A stretch of DNA of 64,000 bases from Xylogone sp. PMI_703 (GCA_021399445.1 JAJTUQ010000002.1:6200001-6264000); one strand, 5' to 3'. Numbered from the stretch's first letter, positions 34,384 through 46,964 are shown. The notes: a model not told the origin generated them from the sequence alone. A program made the numbers and translations.

Positions 34384-36690
34384 TTATAACTTCGCACCCT
34401 TGGCCTTTCTAGCAGCCCTCTCCTTGTCGCGTAACATTCTTCTCAATATCTTGCCACTAGGACTCTTAGGGATGACATCAATGAATTCTATACCTCCCTT
34501 AAGCCACTTATGCCTTGCCTTATGTTGTTCAACATGCTTAGCAATCTCCCGAGCTACTATCCTGCTATGTACTTCGGCACCAACAGATGGTGACTTCACA
34601 ACGAATGCCTTTGGTACTTCGCCAGCCGCGGGGTCTGGCACAGCAATTACTGCTACATCCATTACCGATGGATGAGCAAGGATATGTGCCTCTAGTTCAG
34701 CAGGTGCAACTTGAAGACCCTGATAGAATGTAAGCAATGATGACGTTTTGGCTTGAAGAAATCTGCGTTAATACCTTGACTTTGATTAATTCCTTAATTC
34801 GATCAACAATGAAGACATGCTCATGCCCAGACGGTGCCTTGCGAAAGACCGCTTCATCGCCCGTACGCATCCATCGATTTCCATCTGCGTCTTGAAAAAA
34901 TGTCTCTTTATTTGCTTCCTCATTGTTAAGGTAACCCAGGCAAAGAGCTGGTGATTGTACAACAAGCTCTCCTGGCTTATCATAACCTGTAACCTCGACT
35001 CCATCCAGATTTATAAGCTTGACCTTAGTCCGAGGCAGTAAGGATCCACAGGATGCACCCCAGGCATCGAGCTCGCTCACTGCTGATATTGTTGGACTTA
35101 GTTCCGTCAGACCTATTCGTATTAGTAAATATCAGTCTGCTGTTCTCCGTAATTCTGGCAGCAAAGAAGCAGAGTACATGATACTTACCGTAACCTTGTC
35201 TAACAACCCAGGATGGATACTGTGCCTGAAGTTCTCGAACTGTCTCATCCCCTAGAGGCGCAGCCGCGCAGAAGGCATTGGTTACGCTGCTGAGGTCATA
35301 GCCAGCCAACAAAGTTTGGTTATTTAACATCGCAATAAGAATCGGGGGTACCTAGTCGGCATCAGTCTTATGACCAGCTGCAAAGAAGAAGCCTCTGGAA
35401 AAAGTAGTTCTACCATGTTTCATCCATGGGCTGGACTTACAATCATTAGAGTGTTGATTTTAAAGGTCACAATAGCTTCGAGATATAATTTCATGTCGAA
35501 TTTAGGGAGTACAATGATCTCGTCACCTAAATAAGGCCCCACATTGGCAATGACAACCAGACCGTAGATATGACTGAAAGGAAGGAGGCCTAAAGTTACT
35601 TCTGTTCGTCTACTTTCAGGCCTAGACTTTCGAGCCACGCTTTCAAATGCTGCGAAAAGAAGAATGCTTGCAATAGCATTATAATGCGAAATCATAACGC
35701 CTTTCTAAATAAGTAAACGTCAGTTATCTCATTCAATATCCCGTTCTAAGAACCTATTAAACTCTCCAGTACCAATATATAAACGATTTATAATGGTATA
35801 ATAGTCGATATAACTCACAGGCAATCCTGATGTACCACTTGAATAGCATAAATAAGCTGTTTGCTTCTTTCCTTGGCCTTTATCCCATTTTAGGGACTCT
35901 AATTTCGGGAGTTTACGGCCAGCTTCATTTAATTCAGTGACCGTTTTGAAGGGAACGGCTCTGTTTTCTGCGAACTGTTTGGCCATCTCGATGATAAATA
36001 TTCTGTTGGTAGGAATGCCCGCCGATTTAGCTGCTTCCAGTGCTGTTTCAAGCAGAGGCGTGCACTAACGAATTGTTAGAACGTATAGTATCGTCATTGC
36101 TACTGACTTACCGTAATCAGTGACTTTGCATTGGAAGATCTCAGCTGATATGCAAGTTCTGAAGCAGAATATGCTGTATTCGCAGGAGTTACAATTCCTG
36201 ACAATCTGTGGACAGCATATAACAATGGCATGTAGTCAATCTGTAGGAGAAATATCAACTTCTACGCCTATAGTAACTTTCAATATGACGCAAGAGTATA
36301 TATATCTCAAACATACCGTATTGAACGCAAATATGCCAACAACTTTGTCCCACTCCGTCCCCTCGTTGGGGCCCCAGCCTAACTCCTTGGCTAACCCACG
36401 AGCTATGTATTCCACATTCTCACTCGTCTCCGTATAGGAGAGCGTTTTGCCGGTAAGCCCGCATGTATAGGGGTTTCGGGAGCTCTTTCTAGGATGTCTT
36501 CCGTATTTGTCACTAAGGGAGAATTCGCCAATTGTTATTGAATCAGGCGGTTCTGGGAAAATGAGGCCATTAGCTAGTGCTTAGGAGCAAAGGAGCTCTA
36601 CAAAAGGTCTGCAGCCTCCAATGTAATAGCAAACAATGGCTACTTACCGATTGGTAGATCTGGAACCCATGATGGCGAAACGAATACCAT
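34384..36690 (-). CDS. 4-coumarate-CoA-ligase-like acyl-CoA synthetase, peroxisomal (C-terminal AKL)
   Basis: Eight exons (36648-36690, 36317-36552, 36112-36240, 35819-36064, 35441-35704, 35189-35351, 34775-35112, 34384-34719) splice in frame to 584 aa. This is an adenylate-forming enzyme that activates a carboxylic acid with ATP and transfers it to CoA. Motifs appear in order: the P-loop YSSGTSGLPKGVM across the exon 4/5 junction, FSHIYGL, GYGLTE across the exon 6/7 junction, GELVVQSP, RTGD, DRIKELIKVKG and the catalytic-lysine motif PKSPSGKILRR. The last residues GAKL end in a PTS1-type AKL tripeptide, which suggests import into peroxisomes. The N-terminus MVFVSPSWVPDLPI is typical of fungal 4CL-like proteins. 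The substrate (phenylpropanoid, fatty or aryl acid) cannot be read from sequence. No neighbouring pathway genes are seen. Confidence 0.92.
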
Positions 36691-39600
36691 AGCTGTCCGA
36701 CAACTAATACTTAATAGTTTAGTTCACGAATCCTCACCCCTAGTAGCAAACTCTATGAGATACACTAAGTAATTTATTTATGAGACCGTAGCGCTGTCTG
36801 ACCTTACAGTCACAGTCACCGACAACAGTGGTAGAGGCCATTCTAATATATTTCATCTGACGCGTACACGGTGCGAGCTATGGTAGGGGAGCATATAGCT
36901 CAATCTGACATCCACGCGTGCCCCTTAGATCCCGGACTTCGTTACCGTTCAGCGTACCCCACAGCAGTGTGGGCCTAGATCACCAAGCCCGCCATGACAG
37001 TCCAGTCAGCGTGATTTCCCGAATCCTCTCCGTAAGATATTTGAGACAAAGCGCTGCACAGAAAGATCGGTACTGTAATTAGCTGATTAGAACTACCTCG
37101 GCTTGCTATGGTAAATATCTCATCGCCCCAAAACTTTAATTCCGCCTTTAATCAGATAAGACACTTATTAATAGTGCTTACCGCCGTGTTCGAGTGTTTG
37201 GTATGCCCATAGCCAGCGCATCGAGTTGCTTTGTAGTGGATGCTTCAATTCATAATTGATCATCATGCTTTAGACGACGTCTCAGGATGAGTTCAGTTCA
37301 TGAGTTTCCCCAGCACCTAAAAGGCATTAGGACAAAGTCCGACGGGAAGTGACTTCGAGTTTCAGATAATTCCTCTCGTGTATATGACCATTTGCCATTG
37401 CAGAGAGCAAGAAAAGAATCCGCATACTCCACGCCTAGCCAACAGAATATGCTCAACAAAGAAGCTTTTGCGAGGCCATTGGCTTTTTGCCTTCTACTAC
37501 AGAAGTATTCATTACTTTATCTTCAGCAAATCTTTCAAGCCATTAATCAATTTGGTTCTACTATCTAATTTATCGAGTTAGGGTTGGCCATACATCCTTA
37601 TATGTCTCCCACTATATCCACAAGGTACAAACTTGCAGGTGTTCCCATCAGGAGTCATAGAACTTGGGACTCAGTGGATACAGAGTCCCAATTATTTGTA
37701 TCAAGCATTGCCGCATCAGCTTCCTGGATGTTAACCATAATCTGGTAGCCAACCTCTACCAAAGAGTTTGCCCCGGCGGATATGTGTAAATTTGGGCACT
37801 TTTTTGCTCTATATACTGAACTATCCTTTGCCGCTGCGATTTCTCCTGATCGCAGTTTTTCACTTCAGGCGGAGCTTTCCATTAAAGTATTTTGATGGGA
37901 AGCATTATATTATGATGCTCTCATCATGACATTATACTCTAAACTTCAAGCATGGCCGTACTGACTGATATGCTTTATCAAAAAGGTATATCAAGTGATG
38001 TATCTGCCTTGCCTATGCTCAACCTGGATCTTGGACTTCGCTTTCACCGGCTCTAATAATAAGGTTTTGTATTTAAGAGTCCTTGTGTGCTTTGGTGTAA
38101 TCAATAATAGGAAATAGGCCAAAGCTCAAACCAGCCAGAGTTTCTCGAACGTTGTTTCCTCATCTCTTAGAAGTAGGAACCATTCTGATTTCAATATGAT
38201 TCCGTATTTTGATTTATTGTAGATGATGCAAACCCATATTGGCAAACCAGAATGGCATGGAAGTGGGAATATCACTCCTATGCTTCTCTATGTTTCTTTT
38301 CGATGTTTACAAACTGGTATCATGCCACGCTTCTGTGGCCCATGCACCAAAAACAGACAATAGAGGAAGGGGGGACGAAACCCTTTCCATGCACCTGCTA
38401 TTTATTAATATATATCGATATTCTGCCAGCCAAACTCTTCTCGAATAAGTTAATCACACCATACAATTCAAATATTTTACTGTCAGTTTATATCTTGTAT
38501 TTATACCAGCAGGAACTGCGAATCTGCATTCCCCGTACTTGAGATCCGGAACACGTCCAGAGGACGTCATCTACGAGTAGCTCCAGACCTCAAGGTATCT
38601 AAGTAATTTCCAATATTTAGATTATCATAGCTGACAAGTCTTTAGCCCCCTGAGTAGAACCAGTGAAAGCGAGATTCTCAGCTTCCGCAAGCGTTCTATG
38701 TTATTCTACATGTTGGAAAACTAACTATCGCCGCTAATTTCTCGAAATATTTTTTGTAAGTAGCGTAATTCCTATGCATCATGTCGAATTATTCTACAAA
38801 CCTCCATTCTTAGAAATCGCGTCCCCATTAATTAAATTCACGCAGACAAAACGAAACTGCTTGGTTCGCGCGGTTCCGAGTTTAGGGAGGCATCTCATCA
38901 TAGAGACCAGCTGGAACTATAAAGTATCCTATCTCACATTACACTACACTACATTGCACTGTCAGATCTCTTGATTTAGGTAAGTTCCAATGTTCTGACT
39001 CCCGAATAAGTGTATTAAATCTGCTCCAATACATTCATATACACCATCTAGGTGCTTCACATATTCAAGTGCCCCGTTACTAATACTATCCCTTAGGCCC
39101 AACCACTGGCGCGACCTTATCAAACATTCGATTACACAGTTACAGAAGTCGGTCCATTCGTTCGCTTACATAGTTATATCTTTACCGATCTGTCTGTAGC
39201 CTCCAATATTATATCTAAGTATGCATTTCCAGTCTCAATAAAACTTTAGGAGTAATGTTTCTTATGGGCTAATCAACCCCAATCTAGTTTCGAATATCTG
39301 GCTTACAGGCTTCGCTGGTGGCCTTGTACCTTCCCCTACCATTGCCTCCAGAGTTATTCTAGAAGCCTACACAAATGACGGAAGTAAAAAAAAGACCAGA
39401 ACTATAACTACCAGACTTAATTAATGTTCTGTCTATTCTCGATTTCTAGACTTCGAACAGGCTGTGAAGCCAAAATCATCACTCAAGGTAATAGCTTCCC
39501 CTTAAAGGATTTCCAATGAGCGGACTATTCACGCATTTTAGTTTGATACCTAGCAAGGTATTCACATTCTCTTATATAAATTAGCCGGATATTCACGCAC

Positions 39601-39963
39601 GTCAAATTACCCAGATTGTTAGGATATTCACCTTACTTTCAGTGATTGAAATCGGCACTATATTCACGCATCCTGTTATTGATGTTGGCAGTATTTTCAC
39701 GACCGCATGCAGATACTTCGATTGTTTACTCTAGAAAAAACGATTCATTTTAATTCTTGGTTTCAACTTCGACAATAACCTAGCCAACACTTTACATTCC
39801 AACATCATCAGCTAATAAGACTCTGTGACCACCACAAAGTTACCCAGATCAGCCATACGTTATTGATAACATATATTATCCAATACACTGCAAAAACACT
39901 AATATTTATATTACCCCTTTTTAATCCTATGCTTTAAGCTTCAGACTTACAATAACAATAATC
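36691..39963. other. 3.3-kb intergenic region
   Basis: This region separates two genes read away from each other. No coding sequence is supported. A short CCCACA-GCAG-TGTGGG hairpin occurs near 36957-36972. The spaced repeat array at 39526-39701 lies just upstream of the AlkB-like gene. The rest is AT-rich. Confidence 0.45.
39526..39701 (+). repeat. Array of six spaced TATTCAC(G) motifs, 31-36 bp apart
   Basis: Six copies start at about 39526, 39559, 39590, 39625, 39661 and 39692. Three are exactly TATTCACGCA. The others are TATTCACATT, TATTCACCTT and TATTTTCACG. Most copies are preceded by GG within a few bases. The spacers of about 24 bp are only weakly alike. Intervals are not multiples of three, so this is not a coding repeat. 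It ends about 260 bp upstream of the AlkB-like start codon. It could be an operator array or a decayed minisatellite. Confidence 0.6.
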
Positions 39964-42870
39964 ATGGTAAAAGAAATACAGCAGGTCGATTCAGGGCGTA
40001 TCTCAGGTGGACCCCGATACTTACGATCTGCAGCTCGAATGAATAATATCATTTCCACCTTAGTAAGTCTCACGAACTGTGAGGAAACAAATCCTGCCTC
40101 TGCTGCTACCACATCAGCCGAGCCCATAATGTATCAACCGGGGTGTTCTGAGCTTTCACACTTCTCGTCCTTATCAAATGTCACTATGCTTGATGCTCCC
40201 CAACCCAGCTTCATAGTAGGGCGTTTAAATACCGCTAGCCATAACTTCGGCCTCATTCATAGTCCAATTGGGCAAAACCCAGATGGCACCTGGTTCTGTG
40301 GGTCTGATTCTTTGAATAAATCGTTGAAAAGAACATCCAATGGAGTGCTTAAGGAAAAATTTACGTCGGGTCAAAGCACGATACCAAATGAGGAGTCTAA
40401 CTTAGCACCTAGGAAACTGAGAAAACGAGCACAATCAGTTAGCTATAACGAAGACGTAGATCCCGACTGGATACTTAGTGTTAAACAAGAACATCCGACC
40501 ATTAATACACGTTCTCGGCGAGAACTAGTACGTCAGAAAAAGAAAAGGGAGAGTCACGAAGATGACGAACTTTCTGCAATGAAAGAGCACTTCGTTGCGC
40601 CAAAAACACGGCACAACAAACTAAGGCGTAGGGACCCTATTGAGTATGAAAAACCAAAGCCGTTCGGTGAGCCACTTGTCTGGGCAGATAAGAGACAACA
40701 GCTTTGTGAAGCTCTTCCGTATTACAAAGCCTACCAGTCTGGTGCTTATATGCATGATGGGATCGTCCACGGCTTTTTATGTGACAAAGAAGTAGGTTTC
40801 CGAGACAAATTCACAGACGAAGTCATGATATGTAGAGTGTAAGTATACCCCCGTCGTTCTTTTAAGTGAATACTAACTTCTATCAGCGGGGGTGGGAGAG
40901 CCCCTGATGGGAATGGTGCTATGGTCCAAGCAAGGGACCAGAATGTTAGTTCCGTTGCTCTAGCCCTACAACGAACAATGGATCTACGGCTACCGGTTGC
41001 TATTATTGTTGGTAAGCTTCTTACTTTGGGATACAATCGTACAGACATATTTAACCATGTTCTAGGGGGGCGTAATCCGCTTTGCCCAGTGCTGCTACCG
41101 CATTATTACTGTGTTCTCGATTGGTTCCACGTCACAGATGTGTGGTGTGAAATTATGAACAGATTCAAAGTATGGATGGTACGCTTTGAAAAGGTAGACT
41201 TATCTAAACGATCATGGTGGTCGCCGAGCAGTGAGTTACTCTCTCCGACTGCAGTTCGAGGCTTCGACAATATAAGATCATTCGCCTCATGCAAAACATG
41301 CCATCACGAAAGCAAACTTATCTACAATATTGGTTGGACATGCCAGAATAACCAATGCGTTCGTTTCTTTGATTTTGCAAAGGCATACGATCCCTTAAAA
41401 CTTGATTACACGGCTGAGTTTCTGAACGAAAGAACGAGATTTCTGGGTGAAGGCCCTGGTTCTCTAAGTCCTCCTTTATTAGTAGATGCAGATTTGATCT
41501 CTATGGAAGCATTTGGCATTGAGAAAGAATGTAAACGTGGTATTGTATGCCCACTATGTGGGTGCTGCAGTCGCCGTATCGAATGGGATCACTGGTTCTG
41601 CGAAAATTCCAGCTGTAACTTCACCCACCGAATTCGACAGCTTCCAATCCCCATTAGTGAAGTTGTTAGAAGATGTCCAGATTCAGATGAAATACAACTC
41701 AAAGATACCATGAACGGCGGGGTCAGAGTTGGTCAGTCCATCAGGGGCTTATATGATGTCTACGAGTATATCATCCCAGGGGTCGGAGGCGAAGCTATCG
41801 GATTTGTTCGACACTTCAAAGCTAATGGTATAATTAACCAACAACCAGATGGTCCAAATGATCTCTTTGTGGCGATGCAGAGAGATAATTTCGGCCTAAA
41901 AAGAAACCCTGCACGTCTACCTGGCTGTAAGTCTTCCATCTTTCAATAAATTCAAAGGTAAAGTTAACTCTCAATAGTGCCTGGTGAAATCTTGACCTCC
42001 CACTGGGCTGCGAACTGGGTGAGTTTATTCTAAGCACATTATTATTAACTAGCTGATATAACACTAAGGGTGCACCCTATAAATACGGCGTCTCAGTCCT
42101 ATCTAAGGGCTTTAATGAAGCTCCCGCTGTCATCATCAAAGCACTCAAACGGTTAACCTGGGCTGGTCAACAAGCAGTAACCGATAACTTTGATTCCTTC
42201 CACCCCTTCAACGAACTTCTTTCCATTGGGTACTTCGAGGGGACTTCGATTGGAGTAAGAGTTCCAAGTCACCAGAATGCTCTGTTTACTAACCATAACC
42301 AGTATCACGATGATGGAGAAGCTGAGCTTGGTCCAACTGTAGCAACCCTATCATTAGGGGCCGCCGCAACCATGTCGTTTAGACCGAAAGCCTGAAACTC
42401 TATCGGAGTCGGTTCTGGAAGACGAAACGCTGCTGGAACAAAGCCAGATGTGTTGAAGATCGTCTTAGAGCATGGCGATCTCGTAGTCATGCATGGACGA
42501 GATATTCAGAAGTTCTACGAGGCAAGTTGATGCTTATATAGACCTATCCTACAGAGCATGGCGTATACTGACTCAAGAATAGCACGCAGTCACACCTCAT
42601 GGCAAACTTCGGTTTGCGTTGACCTGCCGATACATCAGACCAGAACTCCTTAGTGAAACCGACAAACAAATTGCTGCTGTTAAGAGCACGATTCCTCCTG
42701 AATGGGATAACTACGTCTACGACGGAGATGTGAACGCGAAACCTACTTCTACAGTCGTGCAGCGCAATGAAACAGAAGCAATCATCAACAGACTACGAGC
42801 CAAAATCATCGTTGGTGAAGTCGACCCTAGACACATAGAGATGCTGCGACAATTGCTTCCAGATGCATGA
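39964..42870 (+). CDS. AlkB-like 2OG-Fe(II) dioxygenase with two Cys4 motifs, interrupted by in-frame TGA
   Basis: Six exons, 39964-40838, 40887-41926, 41978-42018, 42069-42254, 42303-42521 and 42583-42870, keep one frame of 882 codons. It contains a single TGA at 42393-42395 (codon 745). The N-terminal 290 residues are basic and probably disordered. A central domain of unknown kind holds QSGAYMHDGIVHGFL and VLDWFHVTDVWCE. Two four-cysteine sets follow, at about 427/430/444/449 and 513/516/530/535. The C-terminal domain has the AlkB pattern: GYFEGTSIG, HxD in YHDDGE (His 716, Asp 718), LGPTVATLSLG, distal His in KFYEHAV (about 788) and RFALTCR (arginines about 797 and 803). The TGA separates the HxD from the distal ligands. 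The intron at 42522-42582 has a GCAAGT donor. AlkB-family enzymes remove alkyl groups from nucleic acids or modify bases. If the stop is real, the product lacks the active-site half and the gene is broken. Confidence 0.8.
42393..42395 (+). other. In-frame TGA inside the AlkB catalytic domain
   Basis: The frame reads SFRPKA-stop-NSIGVGSG. It stays open on both sides and resumes with conserved catalytic residues. A single C-to-T change of a CGA arginine codon would explain it. No GT..AG intron that skips it without removing conserved residues was found. Confidence 0.75.
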
Positions 42871-43906
42871 AACGGGAAAACGGCCATCTGCAGAAGTTTG
42901 ATTCATCCAACCCACTACAAACTCTGTCTCCTACCAATAATTCTTTGCCTTTCTTCAGTTTTTACAGTTTTCATGACATCTTCCATTCCACCTATCCTTG
43001 ATATTGACCTAAACACCCATCCATTTTCTATTTGCTATTACAACGATTCTAGCCGCGTTAGAACTAGGCACAGATCCCGAGATCCGTCATGATGGACCCC
43101 AAATTGTACACTATTGAATACTCATGGATACAAAGTTCGCTCGAAACAGCAAACCACGCGTTTCCATCAGCTGCTGCTTGCTCGAAGAGGTTACACGGTA
43201 GTAACTTCCCAACTCGGTATCAGTCATTCATTCATATCTACAAATTATTGGTAGGATGGAATATCTCTACTCTATTCTTACCAACGGCGTACGAGATCAT
43301 AAAATGTTCGGTAGTGGGCTCAAAAGGTTGGGGCTAAACTCGTGGTGCAAACTTGTGCCGGGTTCTTGCTTGCTGCGATGACTTTTAACTATTTAATATT
43401 GCCTATCTTAATTGATCTTAATTTGCTTATTACCGTGAGTTCACGTTTGTGATGAACCATGTTGTAAAATTGAAATACCAGTAATTCAGGTGTGTGATAG
43501 AGCCGCCATTATATGAACCACTCTACTTGCAGCATCATTCCTGAGGATGGAGAGAAAGAGAAAGGCAAGCAGAATAAGACTCATGTGTAGTATCACGAAA
43601 GGTAGAACGATAATTATGCCCCGGTCTATATACTTCTCATTCATCTAGATAATCTAGCACAGGTATATAGACTACAATAGTGGGTATATATATGTATACA
43701 TCATTGTATATAGTGTATACAACACCGTGATGCGACAGGAGTGAGCCAATATACTCCCGTCAGTTCCTAACTCCGATTTTCCCAATGCAAATGTATTTTG
43801 TTCAGAACCCTCTCGCTAGATAGACCATACAAATACAAATAACATACACCCACACAACATACAAAGGTAAATATAGAGGTCGTAAGAAAAGACGGTGTCC
43901 CTCTTA
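42871..43906. other. 1-kb convergent intergenic region
   Basis: The 3' flanks of the AlkB-like gene and of the minus-strand zinc-cluster gene. The interval 43,620-43,725 is rich in TA repeats (GTATATA runs). No gene is seen. Confidence 0.5.
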
Positions 43907-46900
43907 CTAACTCAGAATATCGAATAGGTTGATGAAGGTCTGCGGTTGAGGAAGAGAGAGAAGGCCCTTCGACTTTGTAGTAGACTTGTTCAGTGAGGTA
44001 CCGAAAGGCGAAGGGGAAGATAGAAAACCTCGCGAGAGGAAAAGCGCGATTGAAGACTTGAAGAGGAGGTCGAGAATTGTAATCGCAGAAGATTTGCTCA
44101 AAACCCGCTCCTGCAGATAGGAGGACGTGAAGAGCTGAACGAAAGAAGAAATACATGGTAGGATCGCATATACCATTGCTAGAGCAAAAAGCACAAGCGC
44201 ACAGCTGAAGAGAGTTGAGGAGCTGTTGTGGAACCAGAATGCAATCGAGGTTGCTTGATGCTGTTCTTGTCGTTGCACGCATACAGCCGCAGTGATAGAG
44301 GTAGTGCCTAGCGCCGGGATTCCTGGAGTCCTTTGCAATGGAGCCCAAGAAATCAGCTCGCCTTCCGAGAGACGAGCGAGTGGAGCAGAGCAGGTGTCCC
44401 GCAGCGTTGATGTGCTGCTAAGGACGTTCTCAGCCGGTCGAATGCTAGAGTCCAGGCTAGTGGAGCCTGCTGCTGATTGCAAGTCAAGTGCATCTTGCGT
44501 CGGGCCGTCTATTACCTGGAGAGTGGTCGAGGTTTGAATGACCTTCTCCAGCGGTTCAAAGTATTGCGATGGAGAGGTTGAGTAGACTTGTAGTTGCGTC
44601 GCAGTTTCTTCATGTCCGGCTGTAGCAAATACTACTGCACTCAATGCGGATGGATTTGTAGCAAGTTTTAAGTCCATAATGGCATTATCGACGCTTTGGA
44701 TGGTTCCAAGTGCACTTCTAGGCGCGGGTAGAGGATCACGTTCCTGGCTATACCGCTCAATCAATGGCGTAAAGAGCTGAACATTCCGACCGGAAGTAAG
44801 AACGCGTGGGTTGCTATCAGGTCTCTCTTCTGCAGTTGAAACAAGTGTCTCATCAAGATGCGTCGAAGCAGAGTTGAATTTTGCAAGGAGATGGACTAGG
44901 TATCTGACTTGCAGGTGGGCTTGGTCCACGAGTCCTGGATTGGCAGAGACGGTACTGTGGTTTGATATGACCTGTAGTAGCTCATTTAGTTTAGCATTCA
45001 CAGATCTAATAATAGTTTCGATCTGCCTAGTAGAGCGTACGCTAGATTCTAGCTGTGTTTGAAGTAGGTGGACATCGTTGACAAGCGCTCGGAGCTGCGT
45101 TGATGGGTTCTCAATGCCATTGTACGAGCGAACCACCGAGCCACAGGTCTGCAGCAATCCATCGTGATAGGTGCCGATCGCGGTAACAGTTGGAGTCGAA
45201 CTGCTCGACGATCCAGATTCATAACCAGAGGCAGAACCAGAATCAGATGTAACTGGTGAGCCAGCAATGTCTTGTAAAGCTGATTTGTTACGATCGGGTA
45301 TAATCTCCGAGTGGACAGATAGTAGTCCTTTACGACGCTGAGCTCTACTCCTTCTTACATGACGAGATTCCAAGTCGGGAGATGGAAGTGATGATGGTGA
45401 TTCAGTGGTACTAACTCCATACGTGCCATCCAGTGAAACGCCAGTGTCAGAGCTGAGGGATGGTTGAAGCACTCCCGGTACGCTCAGATCGGCATTTGCA
45501 TTCGCATTCGGAACATACTGTAAGTTCGCCGCTGGGTCAACAGAGGATTGTGATTGGCTTGAGTGCGTGCTAGCATTCAGTCCTTCAGACCAAGATTCCA
45601 AGTCAGAGGTTTGAGAAAGATGCATTGGTGATTGTTGCAGAGAGCCGGTCCGGCCGCTCGATTGCCAGTCAAGCTCAAAGGCATTCTCCGGTTGAGAATG
45701 TCCTGGTTGCGAGGATAGTAGCCTATGACCGCCAGAATCCACGCCTCGCTCGTAGCCAGCATATTCTTCTGGTGAGGAGGAGATGTATCCATTGAAGTTC
45801 TGGAAATCTAGCTGCTGAGGAGAGGTCGATTGGCTGATGAACGAGTGGTTGCTCATATTCGTGTTCATGAGTTGGAATTGATCATTGATGAAAGTGTTGT
45901 CAGACATCGAAAAGTCCAGGTAGTTGCTAGGAATATCTTGAGAAGTGAAATCTGTTTGTGGTAGTGAGAACTGAGAAGACGCGAAATCTACGTCCATATC
46001 GAGATCAGCCGGGTTCCAGAAGGAATCACCTTCGGGGAAAAGGACGAAATCGTCAATTGCGTTCATATCAAAGTTCATGACACTGTCGTCGAGCGGAAAT
46101 GTATTTAACTGAGCAGTTTCTAAAGATGAAGATGGTTGCGATGCCGGTGGACTCGGTTTCATAGATGTGCTTGGTGGGGTTGAGGTCTTGCTGGTCGAAG
46201 AAGTCCGCGACATATCGGTATCTTGGCGACGATGGGAGGGATCGCACTGCAAACATCACGCAATTAGCATTCACTTTACCTTCGTGAGGAGGTCGAAGAG
46301 TTATGTGGCCACTCACTCGGACCTTCTTCCTCTTGCATTCGCTGCAGGCCTTCATGATTCTCATCAAGTGAGCGTGCTCTCTCTGCTCCTTGGTCTTTGT
46401 TCCACGGCCAGCGGATGTGGTGACATCGACACCGTCTTTAGTCATAATCGAGAAGCCAGGGATTTTCTGTGTCTCGATGGTCAAGGCAGTGCTTCTTCTC
46501 TCCTTCTTGGCCGACTTCTTGATTGCGCCTCGCGAGCTCACAGCGGAGATGGAATTGCGTGATCGGGCGGGAGGAGTCAAGGTGAAGCTAGATGTGCCAT
46601 AGCCAGAGTCTGTGAAGTTTGCTGAAGAGCCAGGAGAAGGAGTGTGCAAAGATGGGCTGAAGCCAGAGGACTGGGCTGTTGGGGACTGCTCAAAAGCAGC
46701 ATCGGTCCACGAGGATGGCGTTGGTGCAACGCAGACATTATAGGTTCGCACCAAACTTCCAGTGTTGATATCGACGGTTGCGTACTTGTAGAATTCGATT
46801 GTCACCTCGGAGAGCTTGTCTTGTCTGGAGGCAGTGCCTGGGATGTAGGCGTCAATGAGGTCCTCCAGTTCCTGGGAACCGAGAGCAGGCTCAAAGCGTA

Positions 46901-46964
46901 ATGGGGAGCCGAGGAAGGCTTGGGTGATGGAGAAGCACTTGTATGCTTTCTGAGGGGATGCCAT
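43907..46964 (-). CDS. Half-zinc-cluster (Cx2Cx6C) protein with C-terminal membrane segment
   Basis: Two exons, 46317-46964 and 43907-46246, give 995 aa. The 70-bp intron lies exactly before the third cysteine. Residues 207-217 read CSECKRKKVR then C, giving Cx2Cx6C with a basic flank (MRIMKA before, DPSHRR after). This is the first half of a Zn2Cys6 domain without the second half. The N-terminal 150 residues are globular, then Ser/Pro-rich. Downstream are long Ser/Thr/Gln/Pro-rich and acidic stretches (VMNFDMNAIDDFVLFPEGD) typical of transcriptional activators. A hydrophobic helix at about 893-920 (LFSCALVLFALAMVYAILPC) would anchor the protein, followed by about 75 residues. A membrane-tethered transcription factor released by proteolysis is an attractive but unproven reading. 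The gene at 54785 has the same design. Confidence 0.8.

Noticed and set aside
36957..36972. Short CCCACA/TGTGGG hairpin
   Set aside because: A six-base stem is expected often by chance in 64 kb; nothing else marks it as functional.
43661..43725. TA-rich repeats after the AlkB-like gene
   Set aside because: Simple AT microsatellite-like sequence normal for fungal 3' flanks.
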